The notes: generated by a model from the letters alone, not told the origin. 64,000 nt of DNA from Duncaniella dubosii (GCF_004803915.1 NZ_CP039396.1:1426001-1490000), one strand, 5' to 3'; shown: positions 9,642-18,855, numbered from the stretch's first letter. Made by a program: numbers and translations.

Positions 9642-9670
9642 AAAGGTCATCGCATAGCGGTGGCCTTTTT
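9642..9670 (+). terminator. Terminator of the susC-susD-tlpA operon
   Basis: Arms AAAGGTCATCGC (9642-9653) and GCGGTGGCCTTT (9657-9668) form a 12-bp stem with G-U pairs and a 3-nt loop, followed by a T-run. It lies 110 bases after the stop codon. The rest of the 9532-9809 gap holds only the recombinase promoter. Confidence 0.75.
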
Positions 9671-9744
9671 GCATAAACTTATTTTTAAATTAATGGGATT
9701 TTTGAATTTTTGTCCCATTTTTTCGCTCTGAAAGCCTCTCTCGC

Positions 9745-9775
9745 TTGTTTTATTCAAAAAAGTTTTCTATTTTCG
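9745..9775 (+). promoter_or_regulatory. Probable promoter for the xerC/D-hpf pair
   Basis: TTG at 9745-9747, a 20-nt spacer, and TATTTTCG at 9768-9775 (one mismatch to TAnnTTTG). A start near 9781 would give a leader of about 30 nt before the ATG at 9810. Confidence 0.5.
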
Positions 9776-9809
9776 CTAACGACAAAGACACCATCAAACC
9801 GAGCAAGGC

Positions 9810-10751
9810 ATGAACCTGATTGAGCAATTTCTCGAATATCTAAGATTGGAGCTCAACTATTCGAAGCTCACCGTCGACGCTTACCGTGCCGACCTTAAAG
9901 CTTGGGCTGTCTTCGCTACTGACAATTGTCCTGACTCGCTCAGACCGATGGATGTCACAACATCTGACTTGCGACTGTGGATAGGCGCTCTGGCCTCCGG
10001 TGGCAACTCGGTGCGCACCATCCGCCGGAAGGCTTCATCGCTGCGGGCGTTTTTCCGCTATCTGATGAGCCGTCATGGCCTTGATTCCAATCCGGCTTCA
10101 GGACTCATCCTTGCAAAAATACCAAAGAACCTGCCGGTCTATATCCGTAAGGAAGACACGGAGCGCATTCTTGATGACGTTGATTCGGAAACAGACGGTG
10201 AATTCACCGCGTCGCGCAATCGTCTCATTATAGATTTGTTGTATTCGACCGGAATGCGTTGTTCCGAACTCGTAGGACTCCTTGATGTCAATACCGATAC
10301 CCGCAAGGGTGAACTAAAAGTGCTCGGAAAGCGTAATAAAGAAAGAATAATACCTATCGGTCCGGAGCTCATGGAGGCTATCGATGCTTATCGGGTGCTT
10401 CGCGACAGTTCGCCGGACACGTCAATCTCTCTTCACGACCGTCAGGCCCCGCTACTTGTAAAGGCGGACGGAGCTCCGCTCTATCGCCGTCTGGTGTATA
10501 GGGTTGTAAACAGAGCTTTGACCGAGGGTAATGTTCATGCTGCAAGGCTGAGTCCTCACGTTCTGCGTCATTCGTTTGCAACCGATATGCTCAACGCCGG
10601 CGCTCCGATCAGCTCCGTCCAGCAGCTTCTTGGTCATGCCTCTCTCGCATCAACTCAGATTTACACTCACGTCACGTACAGTGAACTTAAACATAATTAC
10701 CAACTCGCACACCCACGTGCACTAAAAAAAGGAGGAAAAAATGGAAACTAA
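9810..10751 (+). CDS. Site-specific tyrosine recombinase XerC/XerD
   Basis: A 313-residue recombinase that resolves chromosome dimers at dif with its partner Xer protein. The N-terminal SAM-like core-binding domain (1-95) is followed by the catalytic domain. All catalytic residues are visible: Arg150 (STGMRCSEL), Lys174, His250 and Arg253 (SPHVLRHSFATD), His276 (LLGHAS) and Tyr285 (TQIYTHV). Length and layout fit a housekeeping Xer protein rather than an element integrase, and no att-like repeats are seen. Whether it is XerC or XerD cannot be settled by reading. Its last 11 bases overlap hpf, and the hpf ribosome-binding site lies inside its coding end. Confidence 0.88.
   Translation: MNLIEQFLEYLRLELNYSKLTVDAYRADLKAWAVFATDNCPDSLRPMDVTTSDLRLWIGALASGGNSVRTIRRKASSLRAFFRYLMSRHGLDSNPASGLILAKIPKNLPVYIRKEDTERILDDVDSETDGEFTASRNRLIIDLLYSTGMRCSELVGLLDVNTDTRKGELKVLGKRNKERIIPIGPELMEAIDAYRVLRDSSPDTSISLHDRQAPLLVKADGAPLYRRLVYRVVNRALTEGNVHAARLSPHVLRHSFATDMLNAGAPISSVQQLLGHASLASTQIYTHVTYSELKHNYQLAHPRALKKGGKNGN
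10731..10735 (+). promoter_or_regulatory. Strong Shine-Dalgarno site of hpf
   Basis: GGAGG at 10731-10735, 5 bases before the hpf ATG at 10741, fully complementary to the 16S anti-SD. Most genes in this window have no SD, as is normal for Bacteroidetes, so this one stands out. It also decides the hpf start, which lies inside the xer frame. Confidence 0.7.
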
Positions 10752-11034
10752 AATCAATGCCATCCACTTCGACATCAGCGAGAAACTCACTTCCTTTATA
10801 AACAAGAAAATAGATAAGCTGACCCGCCGTTATCCTAATGTAATGAGCGCTGAAGTCTCTCTCCGCGTGGTAAAACCTGAAACCGCCCTCAACAAAGAAG
10901 CTATAGTCAGCCTTATGGTCCCGCAAGAACCCGATCAGGTGGCGACAAAAACAGCCGATACGTTTGAAGAGGCTATCGATCTCTGCATGGAAGCACTCGA
11001 CCGCCAGCTCGAAAAAGTAAAAAATAAGAAATAA
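10741..11034 (+). CDS. hpf: Ribosome hibernation promoting factor, short HPF/RaiA type
   Basis: A 97-residue protein that binds the decoding centre of the 30S subunit and inactivates ribosomes in slow growth. It has the beta-alpha-beta-beta-beta-alpha fold (INAIHFDISEKLTSFINKKI, then AEVSLRVVKPE) and a basic C-terminal helix (ALDRQLEKVKNKK). Being short, it lacks the long-form dimerisation tail. It overlaps the recombinase by 11 bases, a pairing common in Bacteroidales. The tRNA-tuf genes that often follow in Bacteroides are missing here; an AT-rich BspA-like gene lies next door instead. Confidence 0.88.
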   Translation: METKINAIHFDISEKLTSFINKKIDKLTRRYPNVMSAEVSLRVVKPETALNKEAIVSLMVPQEPDQVATKTADTFEEAIDLCMEALDRQLEKVKNKK

Positions 11035-11136
11035 TTCTTTAATCTAAAAACTCTCAATACATATAAGTTCAGAGATCAAGAAACATCCTGATATCAGGAA
11101 CAGGGAATAAACCTGAATTAAGTTCATAAAAAATCA

Positions 11137-11171
11137 AGGGCAACCTGGTCAAACCCGACCGCGGTTGCCCT
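11137..11171. terminator. Bidirectional terminator between hpf and the BspA-like gene
   Basis: Arms AGGGCAACC (11137-11145) and GGTTGCCCT (11163-11171) form a 9-bp perfect stem. Read on the minus strand it is followed by TTGATTTTTT, so it best serves the convergent gene ending at 11199. It can also stop hpf transcripts. Confidence 0.65.
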
Positions 11172-11198
11172 CTGTATTTCTATTGACTATGCACCTTG

Positions 11199-12686
11199 TT
11201 ATATTTTAATTTTAAAATTTGTGGAACCAATCTTAACTATATAAATACCTTTTTGTTCTATTGGAATTTCCCGGCTATCTCCCTTATATACCAATTTCCC
11301 AAGAGTGTCATATATCGAAACAATGCCAATTCCTTCAATATAGATGGTATCTCCTTTACTCCAGACTGCAATATTATCATTAGATATTTCATCTATAGAT
11401 GAGCTCAAGCTGAAATATATATTTGTAAAACGCCTCCAATCCGACAATACATATTCCTGATATTTTATCTCAGGCACATATAAAATAGCATTTTTATAAA
11501 CCTTTTCACTAAAAGCATTCTCGTCAAGAAATGGAGGAGTATAGGCTGAAACATGAACTTCTGTAATTTTATTATCGGGAAAAGCCATCCCGCATATAGA
11601 ATCAATCCCTGATGGAATCCTTATAGAAATTTCATCTGTCTTTTCCATTAATTCAGAATCAAATATAGGCCCTTTTAATTTTGTAACCTCATAAGACAGT
11701 TGTCCATTATAACCTATCTTCTCCGGAATCGTCAATTCACCATTATTTCCCTCTATGTAATCTATAATTCTTGCAGGCAAGGTCTCCACGGCTCGTGCCG
11801 TACGTTCCACTGCTAAACCTGTCACAGCGATCACATGTTTAAAAGTAGCCAGTTCTTCAAACTCGCGCACATCTGACAACTCAAGATATTCCTCCCACCA
11901 GTCACAGTTAGCGTGAGGATATGCTATTGTGATAGTATTGCTAAAATAAAACCTGACTTCGTTTAGGAAATCTTCCAATATTGCCTTTTCCCTTATAAGT
12001 CCTGCTGTATCATTTACTTCCATCAATTGCTGACATACGGCAGACATTTCATTAAATCTGTCGAAATACGGTATCCATTTGTCAACATTAAATATTTTTG
12101 CCTCATTTCTACACTCTGATAATATAACGTCATTCAATCCCGGAATAATATAACTTTCAATCTTATCATATAATTCAGGAAGCATTCTCAGAATCTCTTC
12201 CTGCCGGATAAAAACTGCATCAATTTCACTATGCAGATTGAAAAAAACATCCCCATACGAATCATAACAGTCCTGATTATTAAATTTATCAATTGAATCC
12301 TGTAGCTCAGTGATTGATGCAAGCAAAATACCTGCGCGATCCGCAAAATCAACTCGACTTTCAACATATATTCTGCTTTCCTCTCCCAAATTCTTGAGTT
12401 TCTGACGACATAGTTCCACAAATTTTGTATTCCATGTCTGGATACGCATATTATTAGAATCCACAGAGTCCTTTAGTGTATTAAAATGTCCTTTAAAATC
12501 AGGCAATAGCTGTGGAGAAATCAGCGTTGCGGTTGATGCTTCAGGATATAACTTAAATACGAATCCTATCGTATCATTGAAAATATAATTACTTTCGTCC
12601 AACTGGAAAGCATACTCCCTTCCGTCAGCATTATTCATACACAACACTACAATAAAAGCACATAAAAAACTTTTCACTCTTTCCAT
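11199..12686 (-). CDS. BspA-like secreted surface protein with sorting-type C-terminus
   Basis: A 495-residue exported protein. A signal peptide (about 1-22, ending NNADG) precedes a long charged helical region (about 60-300) with no family I recognise. At about 330-420 it has the tail of a BspA-like leucine-rich module (IRIPSGIDSICGMAF, then YKNAILYVPEIKYQEYV and WRRFTNIYF). The C-terminal 70 residues form a beta-rich cargo-type domain (VSIYDTLGKLVYKGDSREIP), similar to those of type IX or Por-secreted proteins; no T9SS genes are in the window. Its sequence is clearly more AT-rich than its neighbours, suggesting recent arrival or relaxed selection. It lies alone between convergent hpf and codirectional folK, behind a promoter about 310 bases upstream. 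Binding function is unknown. Confidence 0.75.
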   Translation of the reverse strand: MERVKSFLCAFIVVLCMNNADGREYAFQLDESNYIFNDTIGFVFKLYPEASTATLISPQLLPDFKGHFNTLKDSVDSNNMRIQTWNTKFVELCRQKLKNLGEESRIYVESRVDFADRAGILLASITELQDSIDKFNNQDCYDSYGDVFFNLHSEIDAVFIRQEEILRMLPELYDKIESYIIPGLNDVILSECRNEAKIFNVDKWIPYFDRFNEMSAVCQQLMEVNDTAGLIREKAILEDFLNEVRFYFSNTITIAYPHANCDWWEEYLELSDVREFEELATFKHVIAVTGLAVERTARAVETLPARIIDYIEGNNGELTIPEKIGYNGQLSYEVTKLKGPIFDSELMEKTDEISIRIPSGIDSICGMAFPDNKITEVHVSAYTPPFLDENAFSEKVYKNAILYVPEIKYQEYVLSDWRRFTNIYFSLSSSIDEISNDNIAVWSKGDTIYIEGIGIVSIYDTLGKLVYKGDSREIPIEQKGIYIVKIGSTNFKIKI

Positions 12687-13004
12687 GTTCTTAGAAGTTA
12701 TTTAAGGGTAATCTGTCCTCCAACCACCGGTATTAAAGATAAAAAAGCGCAGGACAATGTTCTGTTTATCATAACAGAGGCATCGCCAAACGCCCATCCA
12801 AAAATAAACAGTCCACTCCCACGCCTAATCGGATATCTATACCCATCGCGGGGAGTTGACATACGACAAGCATGAACGTTGTCCGACTGCTTAATCCTTT
12901 TGGATAAAATTTTGGCGAAATTTCTGTTATAGGATAAAGCACGAAACGCTTCACAATATAATATGAATATGCGATGGCTCTCTTGTCATCGCACTACAAA
13001 AGTA
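12687..13004 (-). other. Long leader of the BspA-like gene, with a small GTG-started frame
   Basis: About 300 bases separate the promoter at 12997-13027 from the start codon at 12686. The leader opens with a 6-bp hairpin (12971-12976 with 12987-12992). It contains a 61-codon frame (12954 to 12769, starting GTG, reading MKRFVLYPITEISPKFYPKG) that ends 83 bases before the main start. I do not recognise this peptide, and it may not be translated. The leader is more GC-rich than the gene it precedes. It could be a structured regulatory RNA, a separate small RNA, or part of a dispersed repeat. Confidence 0.35.
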
Positions 13005-13027
13005 TATAAAATTTTTTGTGTACCAAA
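12997..13027 (-). promoter_or_regulatory. Promoter of the BspA-like leader
   Basis: On the minus strand: TTTG (13027-13024), 19 nt, TACTTTTG (13004-12997), an exact match to the Bacteroidetes consensus. A second TACTTTTG overlaps the upstream element (13031-13024), so two tandem starts about 27 bases apart are possible. Confidence 0.65.
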
Positions 13028-13062
13028 AGTACGAAATAGAATTCTGTTATTAAAGTTTTAAA

Positions 13063-13608
13063 TTATAAATAGTTGAGAATATCAGAGAGGTATTGAGAGG
13101 CGGTCTTGCCTGTAAGGGGGTGCTCCCAGGTAGGGGAGAGGTTGGCGAGGGGGATGAGGACGAAGTCGCGCATGTGCATGCGCGGGTGAGGCAGGGTTAG
13201 TTGCGGATTGTCTATAATCCAGTCATTTATGGCAATAAGGTCGATGTCAATCGCGCGGTCGATATACTGCCCTTTGGAGTCGCGGTGTGGCGACGGGTCT
13301 ATGCCGGTCTGTATGCCCTGTAGAATCTTGAGCACGTCAAGGGCAAATGTCTCTCTGACATGTGTGTCTCCCGTGTGGTCGCTGTCATTTGCCATGTCGG
13401 GGATGGCTTCTTTCAGCCGGATCATCATTCCGATGTTGAGGAATGGATTTGGCGATTCGAAGCCCCAAGGAGCTGTCTCCACGATGTCGGAGCATTTTAT
13501 CTCCGCATCAGGGAAGGCAGATGAAACGGCGGCCACCGCACGCTCTATCAGAGCTTCACGGTGGCCGCTGTTTGAACCGATATTTAGATGTATATCAATA
13601 GTCGTCAT
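13063..13608 (-). CDS. folK: 2-amino-4-hydroxy-6-hydroxymethyldihydropteridine pyrophosphokinase
   Basis: A 181-residue folate-pathway enzyme that transfers pyrophosphate from ATP to 6-hydroxymethyl-7,8-dihydropterin. Visible motifs are LNIGSNSGHREALIERAV at the N-terminus, the WGFESPNPFLN substrate loop, and the signature DRAIDIDLIAIND followed by LPHPRMHMRDFVLIPLANL. It is monofunctional, with no FolB or FolP fusion, and slightly long because of an insert at about 75-100 (NDSDHTGDTHV). It follows infB by 45 bases on the same strand, so it is probably read through from the rimP-nusA-infB operon. Confidence 0.92.
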   Translation of the reverse strand: MTTIDIHLNIGSNSGHREALIERAVAAVSSAFPDAEIKCSDIVETAPWGFESPNPFLNIGMMIRLKEAIPDMANDSDHTGDTHVRETFALDVLKILQGIQTGIDPSPHRDSKGQYIDRAIDIDLIAINDWIIDNPQLTLPHPRMHMRDFVLIPLANLSPTWEHPLTGKTASQYLSDILNYL

Positions 13609-13653
13609 TGTTCAAGCCAATGAATTCAGGCTGATTGTGGATGGCAGTCTGTC

Positions 13654-16600
13654 TTAAAGGCTCTTCTTAACCTCGACTTCCTCGTAAGCCTCGATGAGGT
13701 CTCCTTCCTGCACGTCGTTGTAACCGGCAATCGAGAGACCGCAGTCATAGCCTGAGGTGACTTCCTTGACATCGTCCTTCATGCGCTTGAGCGAACCAAG
13801 CTCTCCTGTATAGCGAACGATACCGTCGCGGATAAGACGCACCTTGCATCCACGCTTGATGCGACCCTCGCGAACGATAGCGCCCGCGATAGTGCCGACC
13901 TTCGAGATGTGGAATGTCTGGAGCACTTCGGCTGTACCGATGACCTCCTCTTTGATTTCGGGGGCGAGCATGCCTTCCATAGCGTCCTTGACTTCCTCGA
14001 TGGCCTGATAGATGACCGAGTAAAGACGGATTTCGACTCCGTCGCGTTCGGCGGCACGGCGTGCGGCCTGGGAGGGTCGTACTTGGAAACCGATGATGAT
14101 GGCATCGGATGCGGCAGCGAGGGTGACATCGCTTTCGGATATAGCTCCGACTGCCTTGTGAAGCACGTTGATTTTGACTTCTTCGGTCGAAAGCTTGATA
14201 AGCGAGTCGGAAAGAGCTTCGATTGAGCCGTCCACGTCGCCCTTGACGATGATGTTAAGCTCATGGAAGTTGCCGATTGCACGGCGGCGGCCGATTTCTT
14301 CGAGTGTCGTGCGCTTGGATGTACGCAGACCGAGTTCGCGCTGGAGCTGTTCGCGCTTGGTGGCGATTTCACGGGCTTCCTGCTCTGTCTCCATCACATT
14401 GAATGTGTCGCCGGCAGTAGGCGCACCGTTGAGACCGAGAATGAGGGTCGGTTCGGCAGGCCCGGCTTCGGTGATGCGCTGGTTACGTTCGTTGAACATT
14501 GCCTTCACACGTCCGAAATGTGTACCGGCGAGGATAGTGTCGCCTACGCGGAGCGTTCCGTTCTGCACGAGCACTGTAGCCACATAGCCACGACCCTTGT
14601 CGAGCGACGATTCGATGATCGAACCTGTGGCGCGGCGGTTGGGGTTTGCCTTGAGGTCGAGGAGTTCGGCTTCAAGAAGCACTTTTTCCATAAGTTCCTC
14701 AACACCGATACCCTTCTTGGCCGAAATGTCCTGCGACTGGTATTTACCACCCCATTCTTCGACGAGATAGTTCATCTGCGCAAGCTCTTCCTTAATCTTG
14801 TCGGGGTTGGCAGCAGGCTTGTCAATCTTGTTAATAGCGAATACGATAGGTACACCGGCAGCAGAGGCATGGTTGATAGCTTCGATGGTCTGCGGCATGA
14901 CATTGTCGTCGGCGGCTACGATGATGATACAGAGGTCAGTTACCTTGGCTCCTCGGGCTCGCATTGCGGTGAATGCCTCGTGACCCGGAGTGTCGAGGAA
15001 TGTGATGTGACGGCCGTCGGAGAGCTTCACGTTATAAGCACCGATGTGCTGAGTGATACCTCCGGCTTCGCCTGCAATCACATTGGCGTTGCGGATATAG
15101 TCGAGAAGCGATGTCTTACCGTGGTCGACGTGACCCATGACAGTGACAATCGGGGGACGTGTAACGAGTTCATCTTCGTTATCCTCTTCCTGATGGATGG
15201 CTTCGACAACTTCAGCTGAAACATATTCAGTCTGGTAGCCGAATTCCTCAGCCACGATATTGATGGTCTCTGCGTCAAGGCGCTGGTTGATTGAAACCAT
15301 TACGCCGAGATTCATACAGGTTGCGATTACGTTGTTGATTGGCACATCCATCATGACGGCGAGGTCATTGGCTGTAACGAATTCGGTGAGCTTAAGCACC
15401 TTGCTTTCTGCTGCAGCTTCGACGGCAGCCTCATGTGCGCGGTTGGCGAAAGCCTCGCGTTTTTCCTTACGCCACTTGGCACCCTTCTTCTGACCCTTGT
15501 CTTTGGATGTCAGACGGGCGAGGGTTTCGCGTACCTGCTTCTGTACGTCCTCTTCGTTGACCTCGGTGTGGACGGGACGTTTGTTGCGGTCACGGTTGCG
15601 GCCTCCGCGTTCGCCACGCTCGCGATCGTTGCCGCCACGGCTGTTGTTACCGCCTCCGTGATTGTTTCCACCACCCTTGTTATTGCCGTTACCACCTTCG
15701 CTGCCTTGATTTACGGTCTTTTCGATGTCTACTTTTCCACCGATGCGACGACGCTTTTTGCGGTCACCGCCCTGCGAGGCATTTCCGCCGGCATTCTGAC
15801 CGTTTTTGTTCATGCGCTCGTTGCGACGTTCTTCCTTTGATTTCTTTTTAGGACGGGTCGACTGGTTGAGTGCGGAAAGGTCGATGTGACCAACCACTTT
15901 CGGTGCGACAACCTGAGCGTCTGACTGATAACGGAACACTTCGTCTTCCTGTTTGGCAGGAGCGACTTCCGGCTTGGGAGTTTCCTTCACAGTCTCCTTC
16001 ACAGGTGCGGGTGCAGGCTTCTGCTGCACTTTCGGAGTGTCGGATTTCGGTGTCGGTTTGACTTCAGGTCTGGGTGCGCTCTTTGGAGCTGCCGGTGCTG
16101 GAGTCTCGTTTTTGGGAGTCTCTTTGACGGCAGGAGTTTCCTTGACGGCCGTTTCTGCCGGTTTGATAACTTCAGCCGGCTTTGAAGCCTCGGCCTTCGG
16201 GGCTTCGGGTTTTACTTCTGATTTAGGCATTTCAGCTTTCGGAGTTTCCACTTTAGGAGCTTCTGTCTTAGGCATTTCAGGCTTTACAGGTGCTTCAACT
16301 TTAGCTTCCGGCTTTGACACCTCTGGTTTTGATTCTTCCTTGACAGGTGTTTTAGCCGGCGCAGGTGCGGAAGTCTGTTTTGCCGGAGCTTCTGCGGCCT
16401 TAGCGGGGGCAGGGGGTGTGGGGATTGGATTATTATGTTTGTCAAGCGATATTTTGCCTACCACTTTCGGACCTTGTATTTCAGACTGTCCTTTTGCAGA
16501 TGATGCCGGGGAGGCAGGTGTGTTAACCGGAGCTGAAGCAGACTTTTCCTTTTCTTTTTCCTGACGGATGCGGTCTATGCGCTCGCGCTCCTTACGGTCG

Positions 16601-16761
16601 GGCTGGAAAGCCTCGACAAGGATATCGTAGGCACTCTCATCCAGACGGGTGTTAGGATTCGAGGCATCAATTGAGATACCCTTCTTGTTCAACTGGTCAG
16701 CTAACGATTGTATAGTGACGTTGAACTCTTTGGCGGCTTGACTGATTTTTATTCTCGGCAT
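13654..16761 (-). CDS. infB: Translation initiation factor IF-2
   Basis: A GTPase of 1035 residues that delivers initiator tRNA to the 30S subunit and promotes subunit joining. The N-terminal IF2_N helix domain ([20 protein letters not shown]) is followed by a very long low-complexity K/P/A/E-rich stretch (about 85-300) and a basic Gly/Asn/Arg-rich stretch (about 300-400). The core has G1 ([10 protein letters not shown], about 540), DTPGH (about 590) and NKID (about 643), then domains II-IV ending in [18 protein letters not shown]. The large N-terminal extension is typical of Bacteroidetes. It is the third gene of the rimP-nusA-infB operon. Large frames on the opposite strand here are composition artefacts. 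Confidence 0.97.
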   Translation of the reverse strand: MPRIKISQAAKEFNVTIQSLADQLNKKGISIDASNPNTRLDESAYDILVEAFQPDRKERERIDRIRQEKEKEKSASAPVNTPASPASSAKGQSEIQGPKVVGKISLDKHNNPIPTPPAPAKAAEAPAKQTSAPAPAKTPVKEESKPEVSKPEAKVEAPVKPEMPKTEAPKVETPKAEMPKSEVKPEAPKAEASKPAEVIKPAETAVKETPAVKETPKNETPAPAAPKSAPRPEVKPTPKSDTPKVQQKPAPAPVKETVKETPKPEVAPAKQEDEVFRYQSDAQVVAPKVVGHIDLSALNQSTRPKKKSKEERRNERMNKNGQNAGGNASQGGDRKKRRRIGGKVDIEKTVNQGSEGGNGNNKGGGNNHGGGNNSRGGNDRERGERGGRNRDRNKRPVHTEVNEEDVQKQVRETLARLTSKDKGQKKGAKWRKEKREAFANRAHEAAVEAAAESKVLKLTEFVTANDLAVMMDVPINNVIATCMNLGVMVSINQRLDAETINIVAEEFGYQTEYVSAEVVEAIHQEEDNEDELVTRPPIVTVMGHVDHGKTSLLDYIRNANVIAGEAGGITQHIGAYNVKLSDGRHITFLDTPGHEAFTAMRARGAKVTDLCIIIVAADDNVMPQTIEAINHASAAGVPIVFAINKIDKPAANPDKIKEELAQMNYLVEEWGGKYQSQDISAKKGIGVEELMEKVLLEAELLDLKANPNRRATGSIIESSLDKGRGYVATVLVQNGTLRVGDTILAGTHFGRVKAMFNERNQRITEAGPAEPTLILGLNGAPTAGDTFNVMETEQEAREIATKREQLQRELGLRTSKRTTLEEIGRRRAIGNFHELNIIVKGDVDGSIEALSDSLIKLSTEEVKINVLHKAVGAISESDVTLAAASDAIIIGFQVRPSQAARRAAERDGVEIRLYSVIYQAIEEVKDAMEGMLAPEIKEEVIGTAEVLQTFHISKVGTIAGAIVREGRIKRGCKVRLIRDGIVRYTGELGSLKRMKDDVKEVTSGYDCGLSIAGYNDVQEGDLIEAYEEVEVKKSL

Positions 16762-16855
16762 ATATGAGATAGGTGGTAATGTTTTAATTTGTTAAGAGGG
16801 GAGAGGAGGAGTGAGTGGCAGTCATAGCTGCCACTGTTCAGTGCGGATGTCGTAT

Positions 16856-18241
16856 TCAGGCTTCGGGCTTCTCCTCGGCTTCAGCTGCGGTTTCCTCTTC
16901 GGAAGCTGCTTCTGCAGAGGTCTCTTCGGTGCTTGTCTCTGCTGCTGTATCAGCGGCAGCGGGCGCAGGGGTCGCAGGAGCGTCCTCGTCCTCAAACTCG
17001 GCACGGAGAATGCGGATAACGTTGTCGACTGTGTCTTCTTCGAGGTCGGCGCGGTCGATAAGTTCCTGACGCGGAGTCTTGAGCACGCTTTTGGCTGTGA
17101 TGCAACCCATGTCCTTGAGAGCGTCGATGACCCAGCCGTCGATTTCATCCTTGAATTCGTCGAGATAGATGTCTTCGTCGATTTCTTCGGGGGTGTCGCG
17201 GTAAACGTCAATCACATAGCCGGTGAGCATGGATGCGAGTTTGATGTTAAGACCGCCCTTACCGATTGCGAGCGAAACTTCTTCGGGGTGAAGGAACACT
17301 TCGGCCTTCTTCTCTTCTTCGTCGAGGTGGATGTTTGAAATCTTGGCAGGACTGAGTGCGCGCTGGATGAAGAGCTGAGGATTGGATGTGTAGTTGATGA
17401 CATCGATGTTCTCATTGCGAAGCTCGCGGACGATGCCATGAATACGTGAACCCTTGACACCTACACATGCGCCCACGGGATCGATGCGGTCATCGAAGCT
17501 TTCGACTGCGATTTTCGCACGTTCGCCGGGGATGCGGGCGACGGCACGGATGCTGATGAGGCCATCGACAATTTCGGGCACTTCGCGTTCGAAAAGTCGG
17601 CGGAGGAAAGCTTCGTTTGTACGCGATACGGTAATCTTGGGATTGTTGTTCTTGTTGTCAACATTGGCGATGACTGCAAGGACAGTCTCACCCTTGCGGA
17701 AAAAGTCGCCGGGGATTGATTCGCTCTTTGGCAGAAGAAGCTCATTTTTCTCGTCGTCGAGCAGAAGGGTCTCGCGCGACCATGTCTGATATACCTCACC
17801 CGACACGAGTTCGCCTTCAAGTTCCTTGAACTTGGCATAGACAGCTTCTTTCTGAAGGTCAAGAATCTTGGACTGGAGGGTCTGGCGGAGGTTGAGGATG
17901 GCGCGGCGTCCGAAGTCGGCAAAGAAGATTTCTTTGGTGTGCTCCTCGCCGATTTCAACATCGGGATCGTCATCGGCACGAGCGTCGGTCAGTGAAATCT
18001 GGAGGTTAGGGTTTGTCACCTCGCCGTCAGGCACGACTTCAAGATTCTGGAAGATCTGCACGTCGCCCTTATCGGGGTTCATGATGACATCAAGATTCTC
18101 GTCTGTGCCAAACATTTTGGCCAACACATTTCGAAACGACTCCTCCAGCACACTGATCATGGTGGTCTTGTCGATATTTTTCAGTTCCTTGAATTCGGCG
18201 AAACGCTCCACCATGTTGGGGGCTTCTTCTTTTCTTGCCAT
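16856..18241 (-). CDS. nusA: Transcription termination/antitermination factor NusA
   Basis: A 461-residue RNA polymerase-binding factor controlling pausing, termination and antitermination. Domain order: N-terminal polymerase-binding domain (1-130, with NMVERFAEFKELKNIDKTTM), S1 domain (about 140-205, VSGEVYQTW), then KH1 and KH2 (about 230-350, with DPVGACVGVKGSRIHGIVRE and LAIGKGGLNIKLAS). A helical segment (ALKDMGCITAKSVLKTPRQE) comes next, and the tail of about 45 residues is almost only Ala, Glu and Thr. The tail is the usual Bacteroidetes acidic end. The gene lies 39 bases after rimP and 94 bases before infB. Confidence 0.97.
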   Translation of the reverse strand: MARKEEAPNMVERFAEFKELKNIDKTTMISVLEESFRNVLAKMFGTDENLDVIMNPDKGDVQIFQNLEVVPDGEVTNPNLQISLTDARADDDPDVEIGEEHTKEIFFADFGRRAILNLRQTLQSKILDLQKEAVYAKFKELEGELVSGEVYQTWSRETLLLDDEKNELLLPKSESIPGDFFRKGETVLAVIANVDNKNNNPKITVSRTNEAFLRRLFEREVPEIVDGLISIRAVARIPGERAKIAVESFDDRIDPVGACVGVKGSRIHGIVRELRNENIDVINYTSNPQLFIQRALSPAKISNIHLDEEEKKAEVFLHPEEVSLAIGKGGLNIKLASMLTGYVIDVYRDTPEEIDEDIYLDEFKDEIDGWVIDALKDMGCITAKSVLKTPRQELIDRADLEEDTVDNVIRILRAEFEDEDAPATPAPAAADTAAETSTEETSAEAASEEETAAEAEEKPEA

Positions 18242-18280
18242 TATCTGTGGGATTATATATTTTAGTGGGAATGAATATTT

Positions 18281-18748
18281 TTATTTGAAATTAATCACGT
18301 AGCACACCTGCTTTGCCTCGGCGTAGGGGATGACTGTCGGCTCGGCAACCATTACGGGGCGTTTTGCTCCGGGTCCTTTGACCTTGCGGGTTATCTCGAT
18401 TGTGAAATCATCGTCGGCAACTGCTGTAAGGATGCCTTTGAGCTTCTTGCCGTCACGTGTGAGCACTTCGACTTCGTTTCCGATGTTCTTTTCATATTGA
18501 CCCTTGACTTTGAATGGTGCGGTCAATGACGCTGAACCGACCTCAAGACTGTAGTTTTCGTCCTGTCGGTCAAACTCTTCCTGAAGCTTGCGGTTTAGCT
18601 CTGCGCAAAAGTCGAGATCGACACCTGTCGGGCTGTCAAGTTCGATGACGATATCATTGCCAGTCGAAACGATAATGTCGACCACAAAAGCATCGGTCGC
18701 GGCTATAGCCTCGTCGACCAAGCGGCGAATTTCTGTTTTATCTATCAT
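18281..18748 (-). CDS. rimP: Ribosome maturation factor RimP
   Basis: A 155-residue assembly factor for the 30S subunit. It has the RimP N-terminal fold (ATDAFVVDIIVSTGNDIVIE) with the family loop DSPTGVDLDFCAELNRKL and SLEVGSASLTAPFK, and the Sm-like C-terminal beta barrel (GNEVEVLTRDGKKLKGILTA). It is the first gene of the conserved rimP-nusA-infB operon. Its promoter lies about 108 bases upstream, and a hairpin-plus-T-run sits between promoter and start, suggesting attenuation. Confidence 0.94.
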   Translation of the reverse strand: MIDKTEIRRLVDEAIAATDAFVVDIIVSTGNDIVIELDSPTGVDLDFCAELNRKLQEEFDRQDENYSLEVGSASLTAPFKVKGQYEKNIGNEVEVLTRDGKKLKGILTAVADDDFTIEITRKVKGPGAKRPVMVAEPTVIPYAEAKQVCYVINFK

Positions 18749-18817
18749 AATCTTAGTGTCGTCTTAGAGTTTGTGTGTAATTTTCATACCGTCATACCCG
18801 ACAATATAAAAATAAAT

Positions 18818-18840
18818 GGAGGAAGCTCGTGGCCTCCTCC
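18818..18840 (-). terminator. Terminator-like hairpin in the rimP leader
   Basis: Arms GGAGGA (18818-18823) and TCCTCC (18835-18840), with partial pairing inside, are followed on the minus strand by ATTTATTTTTATATT. It sits downstream of the rimP promoter (18856-18887) and 69 bases before the rimP start, so it acts on the operon's own transcript. It may also stop read-through from the M16 protease gene that ends at 18992. Confidence 0.5.
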
Positions 18841-18855
18841 GTGACTTTCTGGGTG

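Noticed and set aside
9810..10751. Recombinase as a sign of an integrative element
   Set aside because: The protein has housekeeping Xer length and order, overlaps hpf, and no direct-repeat ends, relaxase or phage genes were found.
14263..15219. 318-codon plus-strand frame
   Set aside because: It lies wholly antisense to the conserved GTPase core of infB and has no family motifs; it is caused by codon bias of the real gene.
15953..16564. 203-codon plus-strand frame rich in Gly, Ala and Ser
   Set aside because: It mirrors the low-complexity Lys/Pro/Ala-rich part of IF-2; the composition explains it.
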